Origin: Buttiauxella izardii
GTDB taxonomy: Bacteria > Pseudomonadota > Gammaproteobacteria > Enterobacterales > Enterobacteriaceae
DNA length: 64,000 nucleotides
Reading direction: 5' to 3'
Assembly (NCBI RefSeq): GCF_003601925.1
Contig: NZ_QZWH01000005.1
Span: forward strand, 1 to 64,000
In this document: piece by piece, positions 33,733 through 44,868 of the stretch
How positions within the stretch are numbered: position 1 is the stretch's first letter
Layout: each line of letters opens with the position of its first letter
Translations under genes and position numbers: made by a program
Notes under the pieces: model-generated
Databases searched by the model: none
The model's input: the letters and a program-made list of their open reading frames with translations, nothing else
Told to the model about the DNA's origin: nothing

Positions 33733-35157
33733 TTACTTCGCGACTGGCAACGTGAAATTCAACCTCTCACTATTCACATACCGCTGGTCAACGCGGTCGA
33801 TGTCCACCGAACTGTGTCCTTTCTCGTTCACCGCCCGCACATTGGCGAGCGACAGCAACGTCTCATCTTTGGCCATAAAGCGGCCGCGCACGTCTTTGCG
33901 CAGGTCAAAATTAAGCTTCAATGCAGGTCCGGCGTCAGCGTACTGCATCACATCGATGTTTCTCAGAAACAAGTGTTGCGGTTTGTTATGCAGCTCAAGG
34001 GTTGCGCGCTTCATCACAACATTAGTGATAGCCACAAACGAGGTCGCATTGCCCGACGATATCTGTATTCCGCGGCTTTTGAACTGCATATTCGTATTAT
34101 CAAGCACGATGTTATTTAGTTTAAAATTTTGTGGAATAGATAAATATTTACCTTTGATCACACCATAACCAATTAAAAATCCGGCACTCTCTTTCATCTC
34201 GATATTATCAAGTACGAAATTATCACAGCCATAAATAGCTACGGTGGCGTTATCAATTCCCGCCTTCTTACTGAAGGTATGGTTTATATTGCGGGCCTTT
34301 ATATTACGAATAATGAAGTGTTTTCCGTTTTCAACGTGCACCAACTGGCGGCAGTTGCTGCCGGTGATATTCGCCACCACGAAGTTTTTTACCGCCTGGT
34401 CTTCCGGGTAGTCGTTGTCGTAGGTACTGCCCGCCAGGCCAATCCCGATGCCCCAGTTTATCTTGCCGTTGGTGCAATCAATGTTTTCAATGACGTGGTC
34501 GGAGATAAGCAGGTTGTGGTCGTTTATCGCCACATTCCACTCGATAGCATCGCCCTGCAAATGGCTAAAGTGCCCGTTAGTGATCTTCACGTTTTCCATG
34601 CGGTTATGGAACCCTTGCCGCAAAATGGCGTAGTTCGCATCGTGCACCGTGATGTGGTCTATCACCAGGTTGCGCATGGTGCGCTTCTCTTTACCACCAA
34701 TATAAATCTGCGTGACCGGCACAAAGCCGCTCATATCAATCCCTTTAATAGTGCAGTCCGACCCCCGCACATCAAGGGTGATATTGTTAAATCGTCCGCC
34801 CTTCTCGCCTAAAATCTGGCAGCCGTCCTGCATCACAAAGCGCCCTTTGCCGTTGCCTTTTAAGCCACCCGCAACGTGCAGAATTTTACCTTCGGGCATA
34901 AAGATGGCGGTGTTGATGTTGTCGCAAACTAAATCGGCGGGAACGGTCACGGTATCAGCGGCGGCGAAAGCCTGTTTGAAAGCGGCAATCCAGTCACCGC
35001 GATAGAATTTTTGAACGCTGGCCTCGCTTTTGCCAGCAGCGGCAAATACACCGCGAGGAGAAATGAATGGCACCGCAGCCAGCACAGAGCTGGCTTTTAA
35101 CAGTTTGCGGCGGGAGGAAGAAAAAGTGGCGGGAGTTGATTGAAATTTATTCGGCAT
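33733..35157 (-). CDS. wcaM: Colanic acid biosynthesis protein WcaM
   Basis: Last gene of the colanic acid operon; 474 residues. A twin-arginine-type signal ([18 protein letters not shown], ending near FAAA) is followed by repeated beta-strand rungs ([47 protein letters not shown]) that suggest a right-handed beta-helix. The molecular role is not established. It matches E. coli WcaM closely in the central part ([21 protein letters not shown]). The ATG has GAGGA upstream; wcaL ends 29 bases before it. Confidence 0.93.
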   Translation of the reverse strand: MPNKFQSTPATFSSSRRKLLKASSVLAAVPFISPRGVFAAAGKSEASVQKFYRGDWIAAFKQAFAAADTVTVPADLVCDNINTAIFMPEGKILHVAGGLKGNGKGRFVMQDGCQILGEKGGRFNNITLDVRGSDCTIKGIDMSGFVPVTQIYIGGKEKRTMRNLVIDHITVHDANYAILRQGFHNRMENVKITNGHFSHLQGDAIEWNVAINDHNLLISDHVIENIDCTNGKINWGIGIGLAGSTYDNDYPEDQAVKNFVVANITGSNCRQLVHVENGKHFIIRNIKARNINHTFSKKAGIDNATVAIYGCDNFVLDNIEMKESAGFLIGYGVIKGKYLSIPQNFKLNNIVLDNTNMQFKSRGIQISSGNATSFVAITNVVMKRATLELHNKPQHLFLRNIDVMQYADAGPALKLNFDLRKDVRGRFMAKDETLLSLANVRAVNEKGHSSVDIDRVDQRYVNSERLNFTLPVAK

Positions 35158-35186
35158 ACGTCCTCGTGATAGTTCACTCGGTGGGT

Positions 35187-36407
35187 TTACAGCGTATGTA
35201 GCTGACGAGCTAATTCTTGGTAGATAATTTTCTGGTTGAACTCCGTCTCAATTTTTTCGCGCGCCAAGTTCAGCATTGGCTTCAATTCACTGGCGTCGAT
35301 GTTGCCGAACGCCTGTAAGCAATCTGCGAGGGCTGCCGCATCTTTCTCCGGCACCAGCCAGCCTGAACGCCCGGCATCAATCAGTTCAGGAATACCGCTA
35401 TGAACGGTAGAAATCACCGGAATGCCGACCGCCATCGCTTCCATCAACGCCACAGGAATCCCTTCCATATCGCCATCTTCGCCGGTAATAGAAGGCAGCA
35501 GGAACACATCGGCGTCATCCAGCATCGCTTTCACTTCGTGGTTGGGTTTAAAGCCCGGCATAAACACCACATCGTCGAGCTGATTTTGTTCGATAAGCGT
35601 GCGCAGGCGCGTTTCCCATGGGCCGATACCAAGAATGTTGTAGCGGAACTTCACGCCGCGCTCTTTAAGCAACAGGCAGGCGTCGATAGCAACGTGCAGC
35701 CCTTTTTTCTCGGTTAACCGCGCCACTGAAATAATCTCCAGCGTTTTGGCGGGAGCCTTTACCGCGCGTTGCGAGAAGCGCTCCATGTCAACGCCCATGC
35801 GAGACACGTTGATTTTCGCCGCCGGGCAGCCCATTTTCTGCAAGCGCCCCGCCCATAACTTGCTTATGGGCAGCATTAAATCGCCGCGAGTAAAGAGCTT
35901 TTGGTATTCCGGCGTGTAGTGATTCAGAGCTTCACGGCCTGAAATATCAATGCCGTGGAACACCGTCGCAATTTTGCCCTTCAGCAAGCCAAGCTCACGC
36001 AGTTTTGCCGCTGTCACACCCGCCGGGCCGAAGTGCGCAATAAAGACATCGGCGTGCAACGTTTGCGAGTGACGCCCACAAATTGACGACAAAATCAGAT
36101 TGCGCGCTTCCTCGCCGTAGCGTTTGGCATTCAACGCCCGCCAGGTGCGTGGACGCAGGGAACCCCGCAGCGTATTCAACGCGCGCGATTGCAGTTTTGC
36201 GACCTTTCCCGCAGGTTCATCCATCAGCCAGGTGGTTTTCTGCGCCAGCCCGTACTCTTTGAACGCGGAATGCGTGTTGGTCAAATCGCCTTTCTGGATG
36301 GCAACAATCTCCACCTCGTATCCCATATCGATAAACGCGGTTATCTGATTAAGCACGAAGGTTTCGGACGCCACCGGGAATTTAAGCAGAAAGAAACCGA
36401 CTTTCAT
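35187..36407 (-). CDS. wcaL: Colanic acid glycosyltransferase WcaL
   Basis: GT4 family GT-B transferase, 406 residues. N-terminal [14 protein letters not shown], then [32 protein letters not shown] and the nucleotide-sugar region [39 protein letters not shown]. It adds a sugar of the colanic acid side branch on the cytoplasmic face. It overlaps the wcaK stop by 4 bases. Confidence 0.94.
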   Translation of the reverse strand: MKVGFFLLKFPVASETFVLNQITAFIDMGYEVEIVAIQKGDLTNTHSAFKEYGLAQKTTWLMDEPAGKVAKLQSRALNTLRGSLRPRTWRALNAKRYGEEARNLILSSICGRHSQTLHADVFIAHFGPAGVTAAKLRELGLLKGKIATVFHGIDISGREALNHYTPEYQKLFTRGDLMLPISKLWAGRLQKMGCPAAKINVSRMGVDMERFSQRAVKAPAKTLEIISVARLTEKKGLHVAIDACLLLKERGVKFRYNILGIGPWETRLRTLIEQNQLDDVVFMPGFKPNHEVKAMLDDADVFLLPSITGEDGDMEGIPVALMEAMAVGIPVISTVHSGIPELIDAGRSGWLVPEKDAAALADCLQAFGNIDASELKPMLNLAREKIETEFNQKIIYQELARQLHTL

Positions 36408-37684
36408 TTTTTCCCCTTAATACGCGTTAATACCGATTCCACCATGCGCAGGCCATCTTCTCGTTCGGCGCGCACCGCATGCCCCAGGCGTTCGTTAATC
36501 GCAGGTAATTGCCCTAACACATCCGCCACCACGCTCAGGAGCGAACCATCGAGCAACTGGCGGATTTCAATTGCCATTTCCGGCAAGCCAAGCTGCTGCA
36601 TGATGCCCGCAGATTTGTGTTCGTAATTTATAGCAATCGCAGGCGTGCCGAAGTTCATGGAGATAATCGCAGAATGCAGACGCGTGCCGACGGTCAGCTC
36701 GCACTCGCCCAGAATCTTGCCCATTTCCAGGTCGTTCAGCTCGTCCATGACGACATGATATTGCTCAGGGTCATTGATGTACTGGCGCAAATTGAGCGCC
36801 ACCATGCGGTCGTCCTTGTTGTAACTGTCGATGCCGGTACAGGTCGACAGCGCCAGCACCTGGTAACCGTCTTCAATCACGCGATTGACCACTGCGGCAA
36901 ATGCCTGCTCGTACGCTTTTTGCGTGGTGCCGAGGCGTTTATCGAACGGGGCAAGTTCACGCAGCGTAATCGCCACGGTCTTCTTGCGCTTGATGGTGTT
37001 GAGCCAGTGCTGCACCGCATAGCTCGGGGCAAAATTGTCGTTGTGATGATCCACAAGCCAGGCGGTATCCACGCCCTGCTCGACTTTGCTGCTGTCGATA
37101 TTGCTTTGGTGCATCAATTTCAGGCTGACGGATTCACGCAAAATCAGCGATTCCGCATTGCCGAACACATAGCTCGCCAGATGGTTAAATTGCGGGTCCT
37201 GGAACGGCCCCACGCTGTGGCCAATCATGTAAACCGGCTTTTTCGCCATAAAGCTGCACAGCGCGTGTTCAAACTGCGAAACACCGTATAAATCGACAAA
37301 GAACGAGCCGCCGACCTGAATAATCGCGTCGTATTTTTGCAGCGATTTCACGAAATCAATAAAGCCCTGCGGAATGGAAATATTGCGCAAACGCCCGTTA
37401 TCCGTAGCCTTTGCCAATAAAACCTGGTGTTGATATTTACGGCGCAGCACTTTCTTCACGCGCCCCATCAGCCCCACCGCATTGTTGTGCTGTTTCATCT
37501 GCTTATACAGGCCATCGCCCATCACCGGGCGGCCCAGCAGCCAGGCGGAACTCACCGGATAACGGCTCATCACGTCAACTTCCACCGATTGATCAATCGT
37601 GGTGATGGCATCAATCAGCCCGCGCAAAATGGCGCTGTCACCACGGTTGCCGCAAGTGTGGTTGCCAAGAATTAATAATTTCAT
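36404..37684 (-). CDS. wcaK: Colanic acid pyruvyl transferase WcaK
   Basis: Polysaccharide pyruvyl transferase family, 426 residues, which should add the pyruvate ketal to the terminal galactose of the repeat unit from phosphoenolpyruvate. GNHTCGNRGDSAILRGL starts at residue 7; IIQVGGSFFVDLYG, GHSVGPF and GTRLHSAIISMNFGTPAIAINYEHK follow. It is separated from wzxC by a palindromic repeat and overlaps wcaL. Confidence 0.93.
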   Translation of the reverse strand: MKLLILGNHTCGNRGDSAILRGLIDAITTIDQSVEVDVMSRYPVSSAWLLGRPVMGDGLYKQMKQHNNAVGLMGRVKKVLRRKYQHQVLLAKATDNGRLRNISIPQGFIDFVKSLQKYDAIIQVGGSFFVDLYGVSQFEHALCSFMAKKPVYMIGHSVGPFQDPQFNHLASYVFGNAESLILRESVSLKLMHQSNIDSSKVEQGVDTAWLVDHHNDNFAPSYAVQHWLNTIKRKKTVAITLRELAPFDKRLGTTQKAYEQAFAAVVNRVIEDGYQVLALSTCTGIDSYNKDDRMVALNLRQYINDPEQYHVVMDELNDLEMGKILGECELTVGTRLHSAIISMNFGTPAIAINYEHKSAGIMQQLGLPEMAIEIRQLLDGSLLSVVADVLGQLPAINERLGHAVRAEREDGLRMVESVLTRIKGKK

Positions 37685-37708
37685 ACAGACCTCTTTTTCT
37701 AATAGGCG

Positions 37709-37789
37709 CCCTCACCCCAGCCCTCTCCCCCAGGATAGGGAGAATACGGCTAATTCCCTCTCCCTAACGGAGAGGGTTAGGGTGAGGGT
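37709..37789. repeat. Paired palindromic repeat, family 2 (wzxC/wcaK)
   Basis: About 81 bp with complementary outer ends (CCCTCACCCC and GGGTGAGGG) and two inner CCCTCTCC...GGAGAGGG-type hairpins, the layout of a REP doublet. The wzxC stop (37764-37766) lies inside it. Relatives lie at 40666-40747, 47470-47822 and 52945-53020. Confidence 0.85.
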
Positions 37790-39236
37790 GAATACGAATG
37801 AACTGGCGCTTCATCTCCACTACCAGCGCGTTACGCGAAATCAAAAGCATGACGATAAAGGCCAGCGCGCCCGCCGCGATTTGTGCCGCGAGTAACAGGC
37901 CGAGCGACAGATGCCCTTTCAGAGCAACGCCCAGCAAATAGCTGACCACAATGGTTGGCAGGGAAAGGTAAAACGGCAGCCAGATGCTCTGGATGTACTG
38001 GCGATAGCTGGAACCGAGCACCGGTTTAATCATCACGAAATAGCTCAGAACCGTGTTCACCACCTGCACAAACAGGAAGCCGAGCGTCACGCCGAGCGCG
38101 CCCGCCAGATGCCCGCCGACGATAATCGCCGGGATAAATAAGCAGGTTTTGAAGACGTTGAATTTAAAGCTGATATCAACGCGCGCTTTCGCCATCAGCA
38201 GCGATCCAATCGGGTTGCCGATGGAACGCAGCAGGCCGACCACGCACAGCAGTTGCAGAATCGGGGTAATAAACTGCCATTTTTCACCAAACACCAACGG
38301 CACGAAATTATTCGACACCACCAGCAGGCCGAGCAGCGCCGGGAAGTTGATGATCCCCACAATCGACAGCAGTTTGTAGAAGTTAATGCGCAGCTTTTCG
38401 GTGTCGTCCTGAATCTTGGCAAATGCCGGGAACAGCACGCGGGTGATAATCGGGTTCAGCTTCATCGGCGGCACAACGGCCACGTTATATGCGAGGTTAT
38501 AACCCCCAGCGATGCTGGCCCCGAGAATACGCGCCAGCACTAACGTGGAAAGGTTGGTATTGACGTAATTGATAATGCTGTCAGCCGTCAGCCACGCGCC
38601 AAACTTCAAATTTGAACCGACGGATTTCAGGGAGAAATGCAGGCCAGGTCGGTAAATCTTGCGTCCGAAAAAGCCGAACAACGAGGTGCGAACCACGGTA
38701 TTGACCAGATAACCGATAATCGCGGTCATGGCGAACGGGTAAAACATCGCCGCCCCCACCGTCACGCTAAATCCGGCTAAAACCGATACCGTTTCAATTG
38801 AGCCAATCTTTGAAAACTCCAGTTCCTTTTGCATTAATGCGCGGAACTGTTGCCCGTGGGGAATGACGATAAAAGCAAACGACAGCGTTTTAATCAGCGG
38901 GGAAAGCTTCGGCGCATGCAGCACCGAGGCAATTACGTCGCTAAGTAAAAACACGGCGGCAAACACCACCAAACCGAGGCCGACATTCAGCCAGTACAGC
39001 GTCGTCAATTCAAGGTGGCTGATTTCTTTACGCTGAATAATCGAGTTGGCAATGCCAAAATCCGACAGCGTATCGGCCAGCGCGATAATCACCAGCGAGA
39101 TGGTCAGCAGGCCAAACTCGTGATTGTCGACAATCCGCGCCAGCACGGTCATCTGCACCAGGCCAAGGCTGATAATAATCACCGTGGCGATAGCCGACCA
39201 TTTCGCGCCGCTGATGGTTTTTTCTCTCAGGCTCAT
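37764..39236 (-). CDS. wzxC: Colanic acid flippase WzxC
   Basis: 490-residue MOP-superfamily flippase with about twelve to fourteen membrane helices, for the lipid-linked colanic acid unit. Close to E. coli WzxC (MSLREKTISGAKWSAIATV; GFGIANSIIQRKEISHLELTTLYW-like region). The normal sequence ends around KRQFIR; the remaining residues (HPHPNPLR) are encoded by the family 2 palindromic repeat, which also supplies the TAG stop. The tail change should be tolerated, since it is cytoplasmic and terminal. Confidence 0.94.
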   Translation of the reverse strand: MSLREKTISGAKWSAIATVIIISLGLVQMTVLARIVDNHEFGLLTISLVIIALADTLSDFGIANSIIQRKEISHLELTTLYWLNVGLGLVVFAAVFLLSDVIASVLHAPKLSPLIKTLSFAFIVIPHGQQFRALMQKELEFSKIGSIETVSVLAGFSVTVGAAMFYPFAMTAIIGYLVNTVVRTSLFGFFGRKIYRPGLHFSLKSVGSNLKFGAWLTADSIINYVNTNLSTLVLARILGASIAGGYNLAYNVAVVPPMKLNPIITRVLFPAFAKIQDDTEKLRINFYKLLSIVGIINFPALLGLLVVSNNFVPLVFGEKWQFITPILQLLCVVGLLRSIGNPIGSLLMAKARVDISFKFNVFKTCLFIPAIIVGGHLAGALGVTLGFLFVQVVNTVLSYFVMIKPVLGSSYRQYIQSIWLPFYLSLPTIVVSYLLGVALKGHLSLGLLLAAQIAAGALAFIVMLLISRNALVVEMKRQFIRIHPHPNPLR

Positions 39237-39247
39237 TGAAGACTCAC

Positions 39248-40642
39248 TTAATACGCAGCTTTATTCACAAAGCCTTTGAAAATGGTGAGGAAGACAATTT
39301 TGATGTCGAACCACAGGCTCCATTCGCGGATATATTCCAGGTCAAACTCAACGCGTTTTTCCATTTTCTCCAGCGTGTCGGTTTCACCGCGCCAGCCGTT
39401 GATTTGCGCCCAACCGGTGATCCCCGGCTTCACTTTATGACGCAACATGTAGCCTTCAATCAGCGAGCGATATTGTTCGTTATGCGCCACCGCATGCGGG
39501 CGCGGGCCAACAATCGACATCTCGCCCATCAGCACATTGATAAACTGCGGCAGTTCATCAAGCGAAGTACGGCGCAGGAAGTTGCCCACTGGCGTCACGC
39601 GCTTATCGCCTTTGGTGGCTTGCGTCACAACCGCATCGTTTTCCATCACCTTCATGGAGCGGAATTTCCACACTTTGATCGGCTTGCCGTCCATGCCGTA
39701 GCGCGTCTGGCGGAAGATCACCGGGCCTGGAGAAGTCAATTTCACCGCCGCACTGATACACAGCAACACCGGGGAAATAAACAGCAGGATCATCGCGGAA
39801 AGCACGATGTCTTCGAGGCGTTTCAGGATGCGGTTGATACCGTTGAGCGGCGTGTCAAACAGCGGCACCACCGGCACACCGTTCACTTCTTCGGTGCGGG
39901 AATTCAAAATATTGAAGGTGAAAACATCCGGAATCAGCATCACCGAACAGGTGGTGTCCGTCAGTTCACGCACCAGACTTTTAATGCGAATTTCTTCGCT
40001 CATCGCCATCGCGATATAAACGTTGTCGATGCGCCCTGCCCGCGCTTGCTCGACTAAATCTGCGAAACATCCCGCATAATCGCCATGTTTTGTTTCTGGC
40101 TGTTCGTCGTCGTAAACGCCCATCACATCGAAACCCAACCACGGCTCGTTGCGGAAGCTTTCAGCTAACGTGTAACCGACGGGCATAGAACCTGCGATCG
40201 CGATGCGGCGCGTGTTGTAGCCCATATTGCGCAGCCAACCGGCACCGAAACGGATGAACGAGCGGCACATCACCATGCCGAAGCTGGTTAACACATACCA
40301 GGCCAGATACACCCAGAATGAGCCGTCGAAGTCCGGGTTAAACGCCAGCAGTCCGGCGCTGAAAATCAGGCTCAGCGTCCAGTTTTGCAGCAGCAACATC
40401 AGCTCGCTGGAAATTCTCACGCCGCGCCAGGAGCGATAAAAATCGGTAATTCCACCAATCATTTGAAAGACGACGAGGGCCAGCAACGCCATCAGTAAAT
40501 GCATATACAAAAACGGTAACGCGTTGACCTGACACACTACCCATAAGCCAACAAACATAATGGTTATGTCGGAAAAACGTTGCACCATAGAGATTAACGA
40601 TGCGTTCGTTTTTGGCAGCTCGCGCTTTTTTAGGTTTGTCAT
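39248..40642 (-). CDS. wcaJ: Undecaprenyl-phosphate glucose phosphotransferase WcaJ
   Basis: Starts colanic acid by transferring glucose 1-phosphate to undecaprenyl phosphate. 464 residues. Four N-terminal membrane helices, a central Rossmann-like domain, a fifth hydrophobic segment (about 275-300) and the catalytic PGT domain: FRQTRYGMDGKP, KFRSMKVMEND, SLDELPQF, SIVGPRPHAV, KPGITGWAQINGWRGET. The ATG at 40642 (AAAGG upstream) matches E. coli; an upstream in-frame start at 40672 lies in the repeat and is unlikely. wzxC starts 11 bases past its stop. Confidence 0.95.
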   Translation of the reverse strand: MTNLKKRELPKTNASLISMVQRFSDITIMFVGLWVVCQVNALPFLYMHLLMALLALVVFQMIGGITDFYRSWRGVRISSELMLLLQNWTLSLIFSAGLLAFNPDFDGSFWVYLAWYVLTSFGMVMCRSFIRFGAGWLRNMGYNTRRIAIAGSMPVGYTLAESFRNEPWLGFDVMGVYDDEQPETKHGDYAGCFADLVEQARAGRIDNVYIAMAMSEEIRIKSLVRELTDTTCSVMLIPDVFTFNILNSRTEEVNGVPVVPLFDTPLNGINRILKRLEDIVLSAMILLFISPVLLCISAAVKLTSPGPVIFRQTRYGMDGKPIKVWKFRSMKVMENDAVVTQATKGDKRVTPVGNFLRRTSLDELPQFINVLMGEMSIVGPRPHAVAHNEQYRSLIEGYMLRHKVKPGITGWAQINGWRGETDTLEKMEKRVEFDLEYIREWSLWFDIKIVFLTIFKGFVNKAAY

Positions 40643-40665
40643 CGTTTTACCTTTATTAAGATTAC

Positions 40666-40747
40666 CCCTCACCCCGCCCCTCTCCCGCAGGGAGAGGGAG
40701 AAAACCTTTCAGTTCCCTCTCCTGGGGGAGAGGGTTAGGGTGAGGGC
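40666..40747. repeat. Paired palindromic repeat, family 2 (cpsG/wcaJ)
   Basis: Outer CCCTCACCCC and GGGTGAGGG with two inner CCTCTCC/GGAGAGG hairpins, about 82 bp, in the 123-base cpsG-wcaJ gap. Same layout as 37709-37789. Confidence 0.85.
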
Positions 40748-40765
40748 GACCTATGCCTGGTCAAA

Positions 40766-42136
40766 TCACTGATTCAACAGTTCCATAATTTCCTGCGTTC
40801 GCGCCTGCATCAGCTTTTCATTGCTACGCGATTCCACATTCAGGCGCACCACCGGCTCGGTGTTCGAGCTGCGCAAATTAAAGCGCCAGTCGACAAACGC
40901 CATGCTGATGCCGTCGGTGTTATCGACTTCCTCTGCGTGCGGCGCAAAATGCTGCTCAACACGGGCAATCGCCACTTTCGGGTCTGCCAGCTTGCTGTTA
41001 ATTTCCCCGCTTGCTGGCCACGCCGCCATGCGGTCACACACCAGCTCGCCGAGGGTTTTGCCTTTCAGACACAACAGCTCGGTCACCAGCAGCCACGGGA
41101 TCATCCCGCTGTCGCAGTAAGCAAAGTCACGGAAATAGTGATGAGCGCTCATCTCGCCGCCGTAAATCGCATCTTCCTGGCGCATACGCTCTTTGATAAA
41201 CGCGTGTCCGGTTTTCGACATCACCGGCGTGCCGCCTGCGCGTTCGACGATATCCACCGTGTTCCATGACAGGCGCGGGTCGTGAATAATTTTCGCGCCC
41301 GGCTGTTTTTCGAGGAATGCCGCCGCCAGCAGGCCGACGATGTAATAGCCTTCGATAAACTGCCCTTTCTCGTCGAACAGGAAGCAGCGGTCGAAATCGC
41401 CGTCAAAGGCGATGCCCATATCCGCGCCGTGTTCAATCACCGCATTGCGCGTGTCGTCACGGCACTCCGGCAGCAGCGGGTTCGGGATACCGTTCGGGAA
41501 GTTGCCGTCCGGTGTGTTGTGGACTTTGATAAACGTCAGCGGCACGTTCAGGGATTTAAAACGCGCTTCGATAGCATCAACAATCGGGCCTGCCGCGCCG
41601 TTACCGGAGTTAATCACCAGTTTCAGCGGCTTGATGTTTGCCACGTTGATGTACGAGAACAGGTGATCGATATATGCCTCAACCACCGACACTTTCTGGT
41701 AGCTGCCGCGTTTTGCCGCATCCACCGGCGGGAAGTCGTTCGCTTCTGCCAGACGCTGCACGTCGCGCAGGCCGGTGTCGCCGCTGATTGGGCGGGCACC
41801 TTCACGCACCAGTTTCATGCCGTTGTAGTCCATCGGATTGTGGCTGGCGGTTACTTCAATGCCGCCGTCCACGTTCAGATGCCAGGTGGCAAAATAGATT
41901 TCTTCGGTGCCGGACAGGCCAATATCCAGCACGTCCACGCCCGCATCCTGCAACCCTTTTGCCAGCGCCAGTTTCAGTGATTCGCTGGTCAGGCGCACGT
42001 CGCCGCCCAGCACGATGGTTTTCGGTTTCAGGTATTCGCCATAGGCGCGGCCAATGCGTTCCGCGATGTCTTCGTTCAGCTCTTCACCGAGCTTTCCACG
42101 GATGTCGTAGGCTTTAAAGCAGGTCAGTTTGTTCAT
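40766..42136 (-). CDS. cpsG: Phosphomannomutase CpsG (ManB)
   Basis: Interconverts mannose 6-phosphate and mannose 1-phosphate for GDP-mannose and GDP-fucose. Alpha-phosphohexomutase of 456 residues with the four domain signatures: active-site phosphoserine in [11 protein letters not shown], metal loop DGDFDRC, sugar loop GGEMSAHH and phosphate loop RSSNTEP. The ATG at 42136 has AGGAT at 7-base spacing. It works with CpsB upstream. Confidence 0.96.
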   Translation of the reverse strand: MNKLTCFKAYDIRGKLGEELNEDIAERIGRAYGEYLKPKTIVLGGDVRLTSESLKLALAKGLQDAGVDVLDIGLSGTEEIYFATWHLNVDGGIEVTASHNPMDYNGMKLVREGARPISGDTGLRDVQRLAEANDFPPVDAAKRGSYQKVSVVEAYIDHLFSYINVANIKPLKLVINSGNGAAGPIVDAIEARFKSLNVPLTFIKVHNTPDGNFPNGIPNPLLPECRDDTRNAVIEHGADMGIAFDGDFDRCFLFDEKGQFIEGYYIVGLLAAAFLEKQPGAKIIHDPRLSWNTVDIVERAGGTPVMSKTGHAFIKERMRQEDAIYGGEMSAHHYFRDFAYCDSGMIPWLLVTELLCLKGKTLGELVCDRMAAWPASGEINSKLADPKVAIARVEQHFAPHAEEVDNTDGISMAFVDWRFNLRSSNTEPVVRLNVESRSNEKLMQARTQEIMELLNQ

Positions 42137-42155
42137 AATCATCATCCTGAATTTC

Positions 42156-42185
42156 GTAGGTCGGATAAGCGCAGCGTCATCCGAC
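42156..42185. repeat. REP-like palindrome, family 1 (cpsB/cpsG)
   Basis: GTAGGTCGGATAAGC to GTCATCCGAC, in the 54-base gap between cpsB and cpsG. Same unit as 41-70. Confidence 0.8.
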
Positions 42186-42190
42186 AGAAG

Positions 42191-43630
42191 TTAAATGCGC
42201 CCGTAACGGTCTTCGAAACGGACGATGTCGTCTTCTTCGAGGTAAGTGCCGGAACGCACTTCAATCAGGTCGAGCGGGATTTTTCCGGGGTTTTCCAGGC
42301 AGTGCGTCACGCCCAGCGGAATGTAGATGGACTCGTTTTCACCGAGCAGTTTTGTCTCTTCACCCAGCGTCACTTTTGCGGTGCCCGCCACGATGATCCA
42401 GTGTTCGGCGCGGTGATGGTGCATTTGCAGAGACAAGCCTTCGCCCGGTTTCACGGTGATGCGTTTCACCTGGTAGCGGTCGCCTTCGTCGATGGAGTCA
42501 TATTTGCCCCACGGGCGATACACTTCGCGGTGGTTGTGGTGTTCGTGGCGGCCATCAAATTTGATTTGCTCAACCACTTTTTTCACGCTCTGGACGTGGT
42601 CACGGTCGGCGATCAGCACCGCATCTTTGGTTTGCACCACGATCAAATCTTTCACACCAACGGTGGTTACCAGGCCTGATTCCGCATAGATGTAGCTGTT
42701 TTCGGTGTCGTGGCTGATCACATCGCCGTGGTGCACATTACCCTGCTGATTCTTGGCACTGATATCCCACAGCGACGACCAAGAGCCCACGTCGCTCCAG
42801 CCCGCATCCATCGGCACCACCACCGCATCGGCAGTTTTTTCCATCACCGCGTAGTCGATAGATTCGTCCGGGCAGGCCAAAAATGCCGCTTCGTCAACGC
42901 GTACAAAATCGAGATCCGGGTCGATGTTCGCCATCGCTTTTTCGCAGGCATCGAGAATATCCGGGCGGAATTTTTTCAGTTCTTCGAGATAGCGTCCGGC
43001 GCGGAACAGGAACATGCCGCTGTTCCAGTAATATTCGCCGCTGGCAACGTAAGCCTGCGCGGTGTCGATATCCGGTTTTTCCACAAACTGCGCCACGCCA
43101 AAGGCGACGGCGTCAACGTCTGAGCTGTTCGCCAGTTCGCCACGGCGAATATAGCCATAACCGGTTTCTGGCAGGTCGGGCACGATACCGAACGTGACTA
43201 ATTTTCCGGCTTCAGCAAACGGCAGCGCGTTGCGCACCGCGTCGCGGAAAGCGTCTTCGTTTTGAATCACATGATCGGCTGCAAGAATCAGCATCAGTGG
43301 GTCGTTTTGCGGCTGGTTACGCACCGCCGCCAGAGCCGCCAGCGCAATGGCTGGAGCGGTATTACGCCCGGCTGGCTCCAGCACGATGTTTTCCGTCAGC
43401 TTGTTCAGCTCACGCAGTTGTTCGGCAACAATAAAGCGGTGTTCTTCGTTGCAAATCACCACCGGGCTTTCGCACTCCACGCCGTTCAGGCGGCTGATGG
43501 TGGTTTGCAGCATCGTCAGTTCGCCTTTCAGGCACAGGAACTGTTTCGGGTAAAGTACGCGGGACAACGGCCACAACCGGCTACCGTTTCCGCCAGCCAT
43601 AATGACTGGGTAGAGTTGACTGTGACTCAT
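42191..43630 (-). CDS. cpsB: Mannose-1-phosphate guanylyltransferase CpsB (ManC)
   Basis: Makes GDP-mannose from GTP and mannose 1-phosphate. 479 residues: N-terminal nucleotidyltransferase ([28 protein letters not shown]) and C-terminal cupin of the type II bifunctional PMI/GMP family ([48 protein letters not shown]). ATG behind GGGGTT. Product feeds gmd-fcl for GDP-fucose. Confidence 0.96.
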   Translation of the reverse strand: MSHSQLYPVIMAGGNGSRLWPLSRVLYPKQFLCLKGELTMLQTTISRLNGVECESPVVICNEEHRFIVAEQLRELNKLTENIVLEPAGRNTAPAIALAALAAVRNQPQNDPLMLILAADHVIQNEDAFRDAVRNALPFAEAGKLVTFGIVPDLPETGYGYIRRGELANSSDVDAVAFGVAQFVEKPDIDTAQAYVASGEYYWNSGMFLFRAGRYLEELKKFRPDILDACEKAMANIDPDLDFVRVDEAAFLACPDESIDYAVMEKTADAVVVPMDAGWSDVGSWSSLWDISAKNQQGNVHHGDVISHDTENSYIYAESGLVTTVGVKDLIVVQTKDAVLIADRDHVQSVKKVVEQIKFDGRHEHHNHREVYRPWGKYDSIDEGDRYQVKRITVKPGEGLSLQMHHHRAEHWIIVAGTAKVTLGEETKLLGENESIYIPLGVTHCLENPGKIPLDLIEVRSGTYLEEDDIVRFEDRYGRI

Positions 43631-43647
43631 GATTTAACCCCGATTTC

Positions 43648-44868
43648 TTATGCAGTAATGTCTGCGATAAATTGGTTCAGCACGCTGTCTTTCTCGAGCG
43701 TGCGCTCGGCATATTCACATGCCACCGTGTTGTGTACCGGCAATTGCAGGCAGCGCTCGATGCCGTCGGCTAACGCGTCAACCGACTCAGGCTCTACACA
43801 CACGGCAATACCGGAATACGCGTCGCAAAGTTGGCCGAGTTCGGTATCCGGTTCTGCGGTAATCACCGCATTTCCGCCCACGGCAAGAATATTGGTTAGC
43901 TTCGATGGCAACACGGCATCCGCCGCGCCACGGCGTTGAATCACCAGGTGGCAATCCGCCAGGCGCAACAAGGCAGGCAGCGCGTTGTAAGGTTGAAGCG
44001 GATGGAAAACGACGTTTTTCAGCCCTTTTTCCTGCGCCAGTTTTTCAAGGCGAGCTTTGCCGCCGCCCTGCCCGACAATCACAAACAGATATGGCTGATG
44101 AGCAAAACGCTCCGCCACTTCAATGACGGTTTCCAGCCCCTGCTTTTCCCCGATGTTGCCGGAATAAAGAATGATTTTTTTATCCGCAGGCAGTTGCAGG
44201 TCGTTGCGTACCGCCAGAACGTCTTCCGGCGAAATGCCGCGAAAACGCTCTACTTCCGACCAGTTCGGGAAGAAGATCACTTTGCCCGGCTCCACGCCCT
44301 TCTCTGCCGCTTTGTTCATCATCGAGCGCGAAATAGTCGAAACGTTATCAACGTTATGCAGCCCGCTTTGTTCAAAGCGCTGTGCCAGTCTGGCGACTTT
44401 GCCCTGTTTTTTGCCCGCCATTCCCAGGCCGAGCATGGCGTCAACTTCGTAATCCTGAATGTGCAGCAGCGTGCGTGCGCCGCTCAATTTTGCGAGCAGG
44501 CGCATACCCGGCACGCAAAAGAGCGTCGGCACCACACCAATGATGCGATCCGCTTTCCAGCGACGTTGCGCGATCAGCGGGAAGAACGAGCTCAGCGCAA
44601 AGCTGCCCAAATGAATCAGGCGCTTTAAGGTTGAGGGTTGTTTTGGTACGTAAAGCGGGCAACGCCAGACGGTGGCGGCACCGATTTCTTTTTTGTATTT
44701 CCACGCCGAATAATCGGGATGCACTTCCCAGACCGGGTAATAAGGTGGTGCGGTAATCACCCGCACCTCATGGCCCTGGCTCGTCATCCATTCCACCATC
44801 TCGCCGGTGTATTTGCCGATGCCGGTCAGTTCTGGGGAATAGTTAATTCCGTACACCAGAATTTTCAT
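43648..44868 (-). CDS. wcaI: Colanic acid glycosyltransferase WcaI
   Basis: GT4 family transferase, 406 residues; proposed to add a fucose of the repeat unit. N-terminal [20 protein letters not shown], then [48 protein letters not shown] and [20 protein letters not shown]. Overlaps gmm by 4 bases (ATGA) and ends 17 bases before cpsB. Confidence 0.94.
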   Translation of the reverse strand: MKILVYGINYSPELTGIGKYTGEMVEWMTSQGHEVRVITAPPYYPVWEVHPDYSAWKYKKEIGAATVWRCPLYVPKQPSTLKRLIHLGSFALSSFFPLIAQRRWKADRIIGVVPTLFCVPGMRLLAKLSGARTLLHIQDYEVDAMLGLGMAGKKQGKVARLAQRFEQSGLHNVDNVSTISRSMMNKAAEKGVEPGKVIFFPNWSEVERFRGISPEDVLAVRNDLQLPADKKIILYSGNIGEKQGLETVIEVAERFAHQPYLFVIVGQGGGKARLEKLAQEKGLKNVVFHPLQPYNALPALLRLADCHLVIQRRGAADAVLPSKLTNILAVGGNAVITAEPDTELGQLCDAYSGIAVCVEPESVDALADGIERCLQLPVHNTVACEYAERTLEKDSVLNQFIADITA

